From the NCBI GenBank assembly GCA_022495005.1, contig JAGYXB010001329.1:1-64000 (forward strand): DNA of 64,000 nt, in the 5' to 3' direction. The notes under the pieces are model-generated. The model was given only the letters and a program-made list of their open reading frames with translations, searched no databases and had not been told where the DNA came from. Below, in pieces: positions 22,481-33,795 of this stretch. The translations under genes and the position numbers were made by a program. The first letter of the stretch is position 1; the number at the start of each line of letters is the position of its first letter. This DNA comes from Rhyacophila brunnea (taxonomy: Eukaryota; Arthropoda; Insecta; Trichoptera; Rhyacophilidae).

Positions 22481-22896
22481 CACTTCTGAGAAAATATATT
22501 ATAAGGTATCTACTACTTAAATTACTAACCGACGTCACGGTCATTTCTCCAATATTTTATGATGGTACTTACTCGTACTTGCTAACAATTTTATATTAAC
22601 ACATTTTGCGCGGGCCTCAGTACAAATTCACAGGTACACGCAGCGGGCGAAAACCAGCGGCAATTGAAATAAAATCGTATTTTACAAAAATCGCTCTATC
22701 TTCCAAACTATCAGTTATTTTTAAATGAAATTTGGAATTCACACTCACCATATATTGCTCCTCAGTGCTGTGTTTCTTTTTAGAACAAATTGTTTAAAAT
22801 AACATAAGTACATGGTGCTAATCACATATTTACAGGAAGGTTTCGTAAAAAATATTCCATTCACTATAAATAAATTCCCGCACAAAAATTATTATT

Positions 22897-23289
22897 CTAA
22901 TATTTGGATAAAGTATGATATTTATGAAAACACTCACCCCTGTGTAGGGGGACGTCACAAAATGTACACATATAACTAGTCAAACTTTTCTTTTTGTGCA
23001 CCGAACACACTCGACACTGTCTTTGTGGGTATTTTTTTTTACCATCTGTAACAATTTTTATCATTCGATGCTTCTTCATATCGAGTGATAACCTACCAGG
23101 ATGATCACTTTTACCCACTCTTCTTGGTAATCGTGATGTAGATGGCCCTGCTTCTTCCAAAATTGCGTCGGTTTCAACGATATGGTCGGCTATCCAAAAT
23201 TTGCTTATACTATGTAAAAACTGTTTGTAAGTTAGCCTTTTGGTCGGATTTAATACTTTATAAACTTTAAAAGAATTAAAAAAAAGCAC
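22897..23289 (-). pseudogene. piggyBac transposase, C-terminal part with Cys-rich domain
   Basis: About 126 residues follow the DDE part after a one-base frame change in an A-run near 23280; the upstream frame ends LLNCAFF and this one continues FNSFKVYKVLNPTKRLTYKQ. The closing segment RQCRVCSVHKKKSLTSYMC, TFCDVPLHRGECFHKYHT has the CxxC...CxxC...C/H spacing of the piggyBac C-terminal zinc-binding domain that contacts element ends. The stop is near 22897. With the frame break, a single intact transposase cannot be made. Confidence 0.85.
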
Positions 23290-23920
23290 AATTTAACAAA
23301 TACATGACAACTCTCTTTGTCCATTTTTTTGTTCTTCGTATGATCGAGTAGTAAGAGAGATACTGATCCGCACGGTCAACCCCTTTCATATATTTATTAT
23401 ATTCGATAACACATAGCGGTTTCCAAATGTGTAGTCTCGTATTCCAATCGGTGTTGTGACTCTCTAAAATGGTAGATGGATGTATTGTTGAAATCATTCG
23501 AACATCTCTCTTTGATTTCCAGAGTTGTAACAATACATCCTTTCGCCGACGGAAAATACTCTGTCCTGCACTAAGATTGACGTGTTTAAAACATTCTGGG
23601 AAGCCTCGGTTTATTCGCATTGTTCCGCACGTCCTAATTTTATTTTCTAAAAGTGCTTCACTGGTTTTTACACTATTATAATAATTGTCCATATAGACAT
23701 GATGCCACAAATTTAAATACGGACCAAGAAGCAATTGGATGGTGTCTAATAGTGGTCTTCCTTGCCCACTGTAAATGAGCATATTACAGATGTATCCCGT
23801 AGTGGCTTCGCTGACCATGCGCACTAGGATACCGTATTTTATTATCTTAGATGCATTATATACTTTAAATACAAGTCTTCCCCGCCACGGTATAATACCT
23901 TCATCTAAAGGTCGTCTCAT
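23276..23920 (-). pseudogene. piggyBac-type transposase, DDE catalytic core
   Basis: 214 residues of the DDE_Tnp_1_7 type. All three acidic catalytic positions expected of the family are visible: D in RRPLDEGIIPWRGRL (residue 6), D in HVYMDNYYNS (about residue 77), and D in YMKGVDRADQYLSYYS (about 182). ATTGYICNMLIYSG and KWTKRVVMYLLNCAFF also fit. The family's N-terminal domain, normally between the acidic leader and the first catalytic D, is missing: this frame starts at an ATG directly overlapping the stop of the leader frame (23917-23920). So the catalytic residues survive but the protein is deleted and frameshifted. Confidence 0.9.
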
Positions 23921-24159
23921 CGTCGTTCATCTAAATCGTCTATTTCAGACCATTCCATGACTTCCTCTTCCTCCACTTCACTGTCTTCAGAATCACTGAT
24001 TTGTAACGGTATCACTGGTATCCTTCTCGTGCGAGGGAACTCTTCACTATCGCTGTCGCTATCACTGTCGCTGCCTAATTCTGGTAAATCTTCACCAGAA
24101 TAGGCAGACAAATTATCGGCAAATATTTCGTCATCGCTTTCATAATTGTCTGAAGCCAT
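23917..24159 (-). pseudogene. piggyBac transposase, acidic N-terminal leader
   Basis: Starts MASDNYESDDEIFADN at 24159. It runs through an Asp/Ser/Glu-rich tract (LGSDSDSDSDSEEFPRTRRI) and ends DDLDERR at the internal-deletion junction. Acidic leaders are usual for piggyBac and PGBD proteins. The stop overlaps the ATG of the next frame (atga), a consequence of the deletion and not a designed overlap. Confidence 0.8.
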
Positions 24160-24832
24160 TTTTTAAAGATTAAATAAAATATCGATTACTTAAATATATT
24201 TCACTTGTAAAAACACACCCGTTCTATAGCGCCGTATTTCAAGACTGAAAATTCAATACTGATATTCAATATAGATCGTAGTAGATTACAGACATCTAAA
24301 TAACATTGGTTTCCACTTATGTTATAATTTATTGCTCCGCTCGCATACCAGCGTTATCGCACCGCACAATATCACTTACAACAAGTGCGAAGAATGCATT
24401 CCGTCTATCACAAATTGTCGTCTTTTCACTCGCTCACAAAGGGTAATATTATAGTATGAAAAGGAGGCCTATGTATTTATCACACATCATAAAAATATAC
24501 ATATAATCGCATTCACAGTACAGCGAACAAACCATGTTTAAAGAATACATCGATATTTCACAAAATGTTGTCTTCCTGCTCACCCATCAAAAAATAAACA
24601 AGTGTAAAAAGAAGACGCATATAGTTTTAGCATTCTTATCGTCTACAGAAATATAGTTCGCTGATTTAGTGACTCTAAACAAATTTCCTGATTACGCACA
24701 AGCTCTCATTTGGGCTGCGCAAGAGTGTGTGTGTAAGTAAATGAATCGACGGTAAATTATTTTTTTTTGTAGATGTGTGTGTAGTTTGAAACATTTTCAA
24801 ACCGTTGACATAAAATATTCGTATGCAATAAT

Positions 24833-24941
24833 CGGGTAGAAATACCTTTCCCGCACTTCAAGTGGAGCCGGCGTAAAAGGTATTTCTACCCGTCCCGCCG
24901 ACGAACACCGGTACGACGCGCGGGTAGAAATACCCTTCCCG
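24833..24941. repeat. piggyBac subterminal hairpin and repeat
   Basis: gggtagaaatacctttcccg (24834-) pairs with its inverse ending at 24892, about 17 exact pairs around a 30-base loop. A third copy, gggtagaaatacccttcccg, lies at 24922-24941 right before the terminal repeat. Internal inverted repeats near the ends are known transposase-binding features in piggyBac. Confidence 0.7.
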
Positions 24942-25966
24942 CTCAAGATGTGTTAATACTTTTTCCAAAAAAAAAAATCTATTTATATATATCTGTATAT
25001 TATTATATGTATATATATTTCTATAATTGACAATTAAACTTATTACAAACCACCAAATAAATATTATATATTTACTATTGTAAGGAACAACAACACAAAA
25101 TAATAGCATGTATAAATTAATTACCATTGGCTGCTAATATTAGGTAGGTACCAATATCCTAAGTATATAATATCCACCAAATAAATAGTTACTAACATAC
25201 ATATTAAATTAAAATATTAATTATCAGCGCATTCAAAAATAAATAATAGCATCGCCTTTATTTTCATAGAAATACGTAGATTAAAAGTAAAATAAAGACA
25301 AACAATGTTTGATTAATAATAATTTGAAATAATAATTATTTTTTACGTCATAGTAGTTGCCGGGTCATACTGTAGAATTCATATAACCGTTGGGATTTTG
25401 TGTCATTTATCAAAACAAAATGCAGTTATTTAGGTTGAAATACTCACTTCCACAACTCTATTGTAAGTTCAGGGCAAAATGGTGGTGTATCAGCTATGAA
25501 TGATCTCTTCAAATTTGATGAATTCACTATTAAAACAATAGTAACGTTAAAAACAATATCAATAAGACGAAATTTGAAAGAAGTCTCCAGACGGCGGAAA
25601 AATATGAAAGTGGGCGTGATTGTTTTAGAGCTAGACAGCGTGAATGTGGGAGCGAGATGCACGGCGTGAGCGCGGTTTGATTGGCTAAAGTCATATTCGG
25701 GAAATAAACACTCAGCCAGAGATATATTTCGACCGAAATTAACTTGGATATTCAGGTACGAATAGTTGGACATTCGGGAGAAAACCACGGAGTAATTGTA
25801 ACTTAACATGGCGTATTCGGGTTTTTTAAAAAAATATCTCTGTTCCTAGATAAAATATATTGTTTTTATAAATGATTTCGGTAGAGTTCGATAAAAGAAA
25901 TTGAACTGCATTAAAATGTCGATTTCGACAAAAATGGATATTCGGGAAACAAATCCTATAGCGACG

Positions 25967-27713
25967 CAGTGCATACGCCACACCTTAGGTTGTTTTTTTT
26001 TATTATTCAAATGTTTGACTACATGGGTTGTGAGGTTGACGCTGATGGAACGTCTGTTCTAAAATGGGTCGGTAGTTAGAAAAAAATCGAGAGACTCTGT
26101 ATAGAGAAATACATTATACCTTCGAAAAATAAATAATTACACTAATGCCATGATACTGAATTACTCTGAATTTCCTAGAACAGAAGATTGGATTTAAAAT
26201 ATGTTTACAGAAAGCGAGACGCAGACGGTGAATAGCTGCGGGATCAAAGAGTTTAAACTTTAAAGGGAGGTATCATGTAACTCTGTAAGCACAGCATAAA
26301 CACTGCGACCAAGGAAATGCTTAACAGTATTCTGTTAGATCCGTTTGTCGGTTTACAATGCATCGCTTAACTTGAAGGTGACTGTGATTTTACGATGGTA
26401 AGTAATTAATAACGTGCACGTACGTATAGTTATGATTTGCACAATAATTTAAAGATAAATTTAATTACAATTCCAGCGTTGGTAATTGCAATTCGTCATG
26501 AAATAAAAGATTTGTCAAATACGACAGTATGCATATTCAGCCGCTTTAAAATACTAACGGGGACCTCTCCAAGTTTTAATCATTCATTCCTTCTATTCTT
26601 CGTCCTCCAGGGATATTCCCGACTCTCTGTCATCTCATTTTTTTGGGGAACTATATCACATCGCGTACTCTTGTATTGTCCCTCGTCCGCTGGTACATCT
26701 TCATGTTCTTAAGAGTCATCTTCAACACACGCCATTCCATCCGACAATATGTTAAGTGTTTGGACCTCTACTGTATTGAGGATAATAGTAGGCTGACTAG
26801 TTAACATTAAAATTCATTAAAACATCTACAACATAGGTATACCCAATGTAGGAAAATAATTTATCTTGCAGAAGATTTCATTAACTTTTACCTAATGGTA
26901 TATGCATCGCACAATGTGCTAGTCATCAACTGAATGTTGCTGAACAAATGCAGACATTTTGTCATTATAAATAATTAATAAATATTCAAAGTAGGGTGTT
27001 TCAAAAAAACTTTCCTGGAAAATATGTCAAATGTGAGTTAGAATACATTAAACTGACGTCCTGTCAAATTTTTGCGAACAGTACAAAAGCACAAGTGACA
27101 TGGAAAAAATGTCACACCACAAGAATGCAACATCTAAAAGCTCTAATAAAACAATGACCGGCGATCACAGTGTAAAAAAATACAGACAAAACAGATGTTA
27201 TTTAAAAAATAATAATTTCATATGCGACAGACCGTCGAAGCGTGAATTAATATTTCATACATACAAGCGGGAGTCGTTGTCACTATGGCCCAACGTTTTG
27301 TGTGTTGCGTTAATAACGAGCCATTGTATCTCTTATCATTGAAAAAACCATGACAAACAGACAAAAAGATCCATGATTAATAATAGATGTACCTGTAGAA
27401 ACTGCTGATATAAATAATGGAGATCCTAGTACCTACGCAACACGCGAAGCATTGATGTATGTATCATCATAACGTTATGAATAACATTTTACATTAGGTA
27501 TGCATTTATTTTAGACAGTGTCACCATCGTAATAATATATCAATAACGCGTGTTAATCAATGCATTATTGCAGTTGTGGTAAATTCACTAAATCAAAGTC
27601 AGTTTGATTTTATTTAAAATTGGCACGTTTTTAGCAAGGCGCATTGCCTCGCGGCGAAAACAAATAACACATTCTTTGATTTCAAACATTATTTAAGATA
27701 CCTGAAAAAAGGT
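25967..27713. other. AT-rich sequence, nothing recognised
   Basis: Small frames (26437-26712, 27100-27342, both +) show no family resemblance. The string agggtgtttcaaaaaaactt at 26994 looks mariner-like but has no partner. Confidence 0.4.
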
Positions 27714-28530
27714 CAGTTGAAGGGTAGAAAGTCTATATGGTCTAAGTGCCAAAAAATCTATAACAAGTATTTACTTCAATAAAGTCTATATGCCAAGCCT
27801 AATGTTATTCTGAAGGGTATAAGTTCCTACCTCTACCATTTATGTCACACAAATACATTGAAATATGGGCAGGGTCGATGTGCCCCTACATACTCCCTCT
27901 ACATACGACGTTTCAATATTGTCCATGTTCAAATATTTTATTCTTCTTTTGTTTATTTTTTTAGAATTATGTAAACCTATCATAGTATACTGATGTTCTT
28001 CTGTAACTTTGTAAAAATAAAAATGTAAGTTTTCATATTATATCGAGAGCTTAAAGTCAGACAACGTTATCTACAAAAAAGTGTTTTTTTTTGTTGTTGA
28101 GATAATGTTATTTTACATTTACGGCTACACGATAGTCAAACAACGTTATGTCAATCTTTTCTAATTTCTTATTAAATCGTCAGTAAAGTTTAACGCTAAT
28201 TACATAAGTTACCCTTGTTTTCATATTTTTTTAAAACTATCCCTATAAATTTTAACATCGTCATAAGCAAGATAAATGTACAATACACAATAAATCATAA
28301 AATATTAACATTAGGTTTTAAATAAACATTTCCCTTGTTGAGTTACAAGAATCTAAAATAACGATTTTTGGCTCTCCTGTAAAGTTGCACTTTTATAGAT
28401 AGTGTTGTTTGACACTAAGCCCTCGATATATTATTATGTATATATGGTTTTATTCTTTTATTATTTTTTTGTTATATCTCCGTTTCACTTGTTGGCACTT
28501 AAACCCTATAGACTTTCAACCCTTCAGTTG
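27714..28530. mobile_element. TIR element, family cagttgaaggg (817 bp)
   Basis: Left cagttgaagggtagaaagtc...ctaagtgccaa. The right end complemented reads caactgaagggttgaaagtc...ttaagtgccaa; about 34 of 39 bases pair. The interior has no coding frame but has internal echoes of the ends (gaagggtataag, aagtctatatgccaa). No target duplication could be fixed, so the superfamily is open. Confidence 0.6.
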
Positions 28531-29225
28531 TCATTTGCCATTGCGAACACGAACAAAGAGTCCATTCAAAATGTAACTTCTGACAAATATTCTAACTGTT
28601 GGACTGGATACATAATTCCGAAGAGATAAAAAAATACATATACTGATTACTAGCCATTCTCTCATCATTTGGCATAGTCACGTGAAATAAAGCTATTTAA
28701 AGTAAGTACAGATGGTAGTAATATATTATTATGTTATTATGTAAGTCAAAAAACCACATTATTTCACGGGTAATTGAAGCGTACAAATAAAATAGGACAT
28801 GGTCTTATTGCCATATGAATTTCCCTAGAGTATTTTCTTTGACCTCTTTTATCTCCAAATTAGTTTATCGCGCATGGCTATAATATGTCTAATTTTACTA
28901 CAAGTCTTCAATTATTACGTTGGTACTGCACGAGCTAGACTAGAGGATAATAAGATAATTTCAAAATGAAGTATAAAAGCATGTTATGCTGGTTATTATA
29001 TTAAAATGTGGAAAATAAACTGTCAACACCTTTGTAATGTTTATACGAAATTATATGAAAAAGGCCAGACTGCTCTGTGTGGTATGGGAGTGAGAAAATT
29101 GAAAAAAAAATATATAATCATTTTTACCTACCTACGTATAAAGTTTATAAATTTTATTATCATTCACGTCTATGTTAGCTAATAATAAAACAATATATTA
29201 TTATATGTAAGTAAATGATAATATA
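28531..29225. other. AT-rich sequence, nothing recognised
   Basis: No supported feature. Confidence 0.4.
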
Positions 29226-29300
29226 ATGTATAGCAGGCATGTCTAACTTCAAGTAGGCTGTGATCTACTCCAGTATTAAAACTGACAGTGATTTTACCAC
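29226..29300. mobile_element. Possible hAT end relic
   Basis: caggcatgtctaacttcaag followed by tgtgatctactcc resembles a common insect hAT left end (cagg.gtgtc.aac...gatctac). No right end was found within the next kilobase. Confidence 0.25.
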
Positions 29301-30085
29301 ACTGTACCATTGTCATTCAACATTTGATTGAGGGAAATTAAAAAGAGGAAATTACGCCACATTTTAAAGCGTGGGGATGCACATTTTATCTTTCTCTCAC
29401 TCTTGCGGCAGGTCGAGAGTGCTGCAATACGAATCGAATGATACAGCCAAGGGCTTCCTCATGGTCAATTTGAAAATAAGAAATAAAAAAATAGAAATGG
29501 TTAATGCTTCCCTTCCAAAATCTTTATCCGATCCGCCAATATGCGATCGACCAAAATCCATTCCGCGATCGTCGCTTAGGACACACCTGATGTATAGTAA
29601 TAAAATAATTGATGTGCTTGGGATTGAAAGAATGCAAGCGCACCGGTGATCATGTTGATTGAATCGAAATCAAAGTTAAATATGCGATTGAAAATTTTGC
29701 ATAGGTAATTGTTTTCAACATTCTGCAAATGACGTAATGTTTTGAAATGATCCATTAAAACTATACCATGCAAGACGAAATGTCTTTGTTTATTAATCTT
29801 TGAATGAGGACAATTAGTCAGGCACAAAACATTCTAATTATTTACGCCAATATGAAAATAATCACAATATTTTTATACACCATTTATCCATGATATAGAT
29901 AGGTGTGATCTGTTGTTAGTAATACAATGCTTACAATATTCCAAAAAACGTCGTAACATGTTTGAATCTTGTTTCACGAATAAATATGATAATTCATTTT
30001 TTTAATTACATGGCGTGTTCGTTTAATCCTACACAAATAATGAAGGAAAGTGAAAATGACATTTATCCTGCATCAAGTGGCACAG
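29301..30085. other. AT-rich sequence, nothing recognised
   Basis: Short frames only (29371-29649 +, 29576-29827 -); no domain recognised. Confidence 0.4.
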
Positions 30086-30491
30086 CCATACTATAATATA
30101 CCGACTGGGGTGCCGAATAGCTCATTCAGGTGGTAGTGCTGTCTATTTCGCGGGAACTTTCATTGGTAATTTCGAATGAAACCCGGTATGTTATACAGTT
30201 ACTAGAAATGAAAAGTATCAATTGTTATTTTCGTTAATTTTTTTTTTCATAAGAAATTCTTGTCATAGTAAATTAATGAGATGCCCAAGGAAAGAAAGAC
30301 ACTGAATGTTCGTTTAATTATAATGATAAGTAATAACACCTCTTAATACTCCAATATAAATTAATACAACAATTAAAAATTTTCATTTAAAACTGGTTAT
30401 ATTATAAGTTAGCAAAGAAATTTTCGCGAAAACGACGGCACTACCATCGAAATAAGCTATTCGGCATCCCGGTCAGTATATTACAGTGTGG
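30086..30491. mobile_element. MITE with long inverted ends (406 bp)
   Basis: Left arm ccatactataatataccgac, tggggtgccgaatagctcatt, ggtggtagtgctgtc. The right arm complemented gives ccacactgtaatatactgac, cgggatgccgaatagcttatt, gatggtagtgccgtc. Pairing extends about 70 bases. The central part is AT-rich and non-coding. Target duplication not resolved. Confidence 0.75.
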
Positions 30492-30504
30492 TTATGAGCA
30501 AATG

Positions 30505-30575
30505 AAATGGGCAAACCGTTCGCCTCTAATCACAACGGTTGAGGATTCAAATTCCGCGTCTGGAATATTCATTAT
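30505..30575 (+). mobile_element. tRNA-like SINE head fragment
   Basis: gggcaaaccgttcgcctcta then ggttgaggattcaaattccg (B-box-like ATTCAAATTCC), directly beside the MITE. No cloverleaf pairing was seen. Confidence 0.35.
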
Positions 30576-31690
30576 AATACGTTTTTAACGTGACAAAACA
30601 TAAACTCTGTTTACACGCTGTCTTTATGCAGCCAATATGTAATCGCATCCTCGCAACTAAAACGCCACAAGTCCAAATTTACGTATTTTGAGTTATTAGT
30701 ACGTTTCATTGTCTATCGTTCATAGTATATGTACCGAGAATTTCATATCTCTAAGTCATCATATTCAAGTCAAAACTTCATTTAATATCTAAACATGTTT
30801 CAAAAACACAGTAAAAAAAATGCGAAAGGTAAAAACTTCAAAGCTGATTTTCTTTGTCTGACGTTTTTTTTATTGTGGCAGTATAGTTGCGAGGGTGCGA
30901 TATGCTAATGTGGATTCAAAGCATGGAAATTTGTAAGCTCTCTTTTCGCTTGTCCTTTCTATTTTATAGGTCTCGAGCAAAATTTTACATTTAATTTTCA
31001 TAAAAAAAATCCAAGAAGGAATCCCATAGAAGGAATTTGCTTCCAAAAATTTTGGAAAAAAATAATTTAATATACACTAACCTCATTGAACAAATGTTTA
31101 ATATTTCTGTAATAATTCGCAAACAACGAAATCTATCATTACATCTGAGAAGATTGTGGGTAGCCCACTAACGAATATCATACTAAACTTGATCAATTGA
31201 GTTAGTTTCCAGATATAACATCTATCTTGAATAGTAAGAATCTATCATGCGGGCAATTTAAGAATTTATTGCGAAGATTTATAACCGAGCCCCCTCGGGC
31301 AAAGATCGATCGAAGCAATCTCGATACACATAAAAGGGGTACCTTGGGGGTAGGAACAATTCGACGGGGAGGGAAGACATACATAGAACGCGTCTACCCA
31401 CTTGCCTCATGCCATTTTCCCTATGCACAAACTATGCGTAAGTTACATACCTACATACTTAGTTTTATTACTTTATCTTCTTGTATTATACGCCTAGTAG
31501 GCATTCATATATTGTCGTCTATATATAAAAGAAAAATAAACATTGACGCATTTTAGACGTGGTGAATGGCAGTATGAGATAGTCGTTGGAGAGACATAGT
31601 TGGGGCATTTAAAGAAAATGACGATTCTTAACAAAAACCAGACTGAATTATCTGACCACTAAACAAACAGTCTTATACAGTAATTAAAAA
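30576..31690. other. Mostly AT-rich; one GC-richer patch
   Basis: 31265-31400 (cgagccccctcgggcaaaga; ggggtaccttgggggtagga) is unusually GC-rich and open on both strands for 60 codons or more (31227-31556 +, 31202-31384 -). I recognise nothing in it. Confidence 0.3.
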
Positions 31691-31694
31691 CGTT

Positions 31695-31770
31695 TAAGAA
31701 CCAGATCATGTGTCGGCTCGAATCCCACGGCTGGGCCAATTCATAAATATTCCAGAACATGGGCGAAATG
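31695..31770 (+). mobile_element. tRNA-like SINE head fragment
   Basis: gtcggctcgaatcccacggc is B-box-like, followed by ggccaattcataaatattcc. Weak, based on one box. Confidence 0.3.
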
Positions 31771-31986
31771 GATTTAACGAATTCACGACTAATCCGTTTT
31801 AAAACACGGTAAGATGGTTGACTGAGATGGACTGGATGGCTGTGAATAATATTCGTATACCTACTACATTTTGGAAGGGAAATTGTGATTCACCTTATAG
31901 GTAAAAAAATATTTAAGTATATTATATTATCACTTGGTCAACGCGCTATATCACTGATAATTGCCCAACATTGTGCTATCATAATA

Positions 31987-32250
31987 TCGAGAGAAGGCTG
32001 GACATCTTTGAAATGAAGATACTCCAAGTAGGCAAGTACTAAGGAAGGTTATACCACGTTAAAGGGATGGAAGACACCCAACCACCCAAAAAACTCTTAG
32101 TCAATAGACCGGAAGGAAAAATGAGGATTGGGAAACATGGAGAGTGTGATCGACTGTGTAGAAAGGCCACAGCCTCCTCGAGAAAACAGTGAAGGTAGTG
32201 GAGAAAATGTCTGAAGGAAGCCAAAACCCGCACCATACCAAACGTATTGA
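31987..32250 (+). pseudogene. Non-LTR reverse-transcriptase C-terminus (degraded)
   Basis: Plus strand reads RRLDIFEMKIL, then after a break YHVKGMEDTQPPKKLLVNRP, EGKMRIGK. This is the GHVxRM...PKKLL..RPEGRRRxGRP pattern near the end of many insect non-LTR reverse transcriptases. Frame changes occur near 32030 and 32130. The 97-codon minus-strand frame here is a shadow. Confidence 0.65.
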
Positions 32251-32324
32251 AACTATTGCTAGTGCATTTATTGCTATTAATGGCATCCATAGGATGACGA
32301 CCTTTTATTAGGAAAAAGATAAAA

Positions 32325-32545
32325 AAAAACATTTTGAAACAAGAAATTCAAATTGATTTATTTTACGAATAATAAACATATACAAATTACACATTCAAGA
32401 TGTTCACAACATGACATGGGGAAAAAACAGAGAAATAGTATTAAAACGGTATTTAAAAAGAAATAAGCAGAAGCAGTAGGTAAGTATAGAGTAAATAAAA
32501 AATAAATAAAAAAAACGTCTACCAAAACACGTTCTCACGTAAGTA
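32325..32545 (-). repeat. Non-LTR 3' UTR relic
   Basis: Minus strand: acttacgtgagaacgtgttt at the inner side, then catgttgtgaacatcttgaa, tgtgtaatttgtatatgttt and an AT-rich end. Matches the next entry and, more weakly, 7850-8010 and 21200-21245. Confidence 0.5.
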
Positions 32546-32629
32546 TAAACTATAAGGATTGATTATTATAATAATTACATGCACAACTATATACACTATT
32601 GAGATAGTGATTTTATCAAATTCAAATTT

Positions 32630-32925
32630 CAATCAATCAATCAAATTTATTTAATTTAGATATAATGAACATAACAAATTACCAATTCAAAGCGTTCACG
32701 ACATGACATAAAATAAGTGTTAACAATTTTTAAAATAAAAATACAGAGAAATGTGACTTGATAATACAATAAGTAATAAAATAAGAAATAAAATAAGAAA
32801 AGAAACAAAATAAAGCAACACAAATAAAGGTAGATGGAAACACACACAGTGAACTATCGATAGACCCTATCTTAAAAACTTATAAAACAACGTCCACCTA
32901 AATTCACCTCACGTAAGTGAAATAT
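32630..32925 (-). repeat. Non-LTR 3' UTR relic with (ttga)n tail
   Basis: Minus strand: cttacgtgaggtgaatttag, acgttgttttataag, then catgtcgtgaacgctttgaa, taatttgttatgttcatta and a tail ttgattgattgattgaaatt. The simple-repeat tail marks the 3' end of a target-primed insertion. A further piece with ttataaaacaacgttcgtct is at 45661-45688. Confidence 0.55.
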
Positions 32926-33440
32926 ATGATTTCATTAAACATGTATATAATCATTTTATGCAGCGATTGGGTATTTTTAACAATAGAAAATGTGTTGTAA
33001 GGAGTCTAGAGAAAATTGCATGATATTACGTCGTTCAAATGTATTCCATGGGCAATATTGCAACTCTGGTACGATAGCAAACTTTACTTTCGTTAGACAA
33101 TAAAAAAGAAATCAATATAAAGTTGGCGCGGCGACGAAGCACGGCACATTGCCGATAACACGAATACCAAATCACACAATGCACTTAGTCTTCCAACACC
33201 CCCGGGATATAGGAAATAACATCGTTATGCACACAGTTGCGCAATATAAGATGAACGGGCAAAGACGGGAATCTGGAAGTCGATAAAGACCTCTGAGAAT
33301 TGGGATTTGTATGTGTTATATAATAAATAAATCACTATCAAGTGCATAATGTAATAAAAATATAACTATTCTTAGGACGAAATGTTTGTTGGAGCATACT
33401 TATCGTGACAGACCACATCCCCCGGAGACAGTGTTGAAGG
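32926..33440. other. AT-rich sequence, nothing recognised
   Basis: No supported feature. Confidence 0.4.
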
Positions 33441-33662
33441 CAAGGCCTGAACAAAAACTAACCATAAGTGCGAGTAAGAAAGCATTCGGCACGCTTATAA
33501 TCTACGCAATATGCGTTAGAATAAGATATAAGACATATTATGATTAAGGAGGTAAAGCCGGTAAATATTTATTTGACGGGTATGCTTAGGGCAAATACTG
33601 AGAGTACGTGTTGTTAAAATGCCAATATAGTTTTAGTGTGAAAGTAGAAAAGATGGTTAACT
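33441..33662. repeat. Dispersed repeat N, copy 2
   Basis: Colinear with 14346-14590. It has a ~20-bp extra stretch after accataagtgcg that copy 1 lacks. Confidence 0.6.
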
Positions 33663-33795
33663 TGACTTTAATAGATAATAGGCAAACAATATTATTCTAA
33701 ATAAAATATATAAAATTGTGGCATAAAATCATTCATAATTTTAGATATTTTACATATAAAAGAATATTTTTTATGATTTGGTTTAGTCAGGTCTT

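Larger units (their letters stand above)
22596..24956 (-). mobile_element. Internally deleted piggyBac-type transposon (2361 bp with TTAA sites)
   Basis: Bounded by TTAA at 22596-22599 and 24953-24956. Next to them are 15-bp inverted ends: cacattttgcgcggg, and cacatcttgagcggg after complementing (13/15). Transposase remnants lie in between on the minus strand in three frames. It is inserted in the 21893-25966 element, so it is the younger of the two. The subterminal region on the 5' side has a strong hairpin (24833-24892). Confidence 0.9.
21893..25966. mobile_element. Unclassified TIR element (4.07 kb including a piggyBac insertion)
   Basis: 28-bp ends match 27/28 when one is complemented: cgtcgctttaggatttgttt continuing cccgaata at 21893-21920, and its inverse at 25939-25966. 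The 4-bp flanks cagt / cagt may be a target duplication. Inside, tggatattcggga-type strings recur at 22110-22180 and 25730-25945. Removing the piggyBac element leaves about 1.7 kb. One minus-strand frame of 121 codons (25444-25809) ends at a possible splice donor and matches nothing I know. Superfamily undetermined. Confidence 0.55.

Noticed and set aside
23469..23960. Plus-strand frames of 70 and 61 codons
   Set aside because: Shadows of the piggyBac transposase on the minus strand.
26994..27025. mariner-like end string agggtgtttcaaaaaaactt
   Set aside because: No matching inverted end or TA-flanked partner found nearby.
32039..32332. 97-codon minus-strand frame
   Set aside because: Opposite strand gives a recognisable reverse-transcriptase tail; this one is its shadow.
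32656..32847. Hydrophobic 63-codon minus-strand frame resembling a membrane protein
   Set aside because: Produced by the AT-rich 3' UTR relic; composition alone explains the hydrophobicity.
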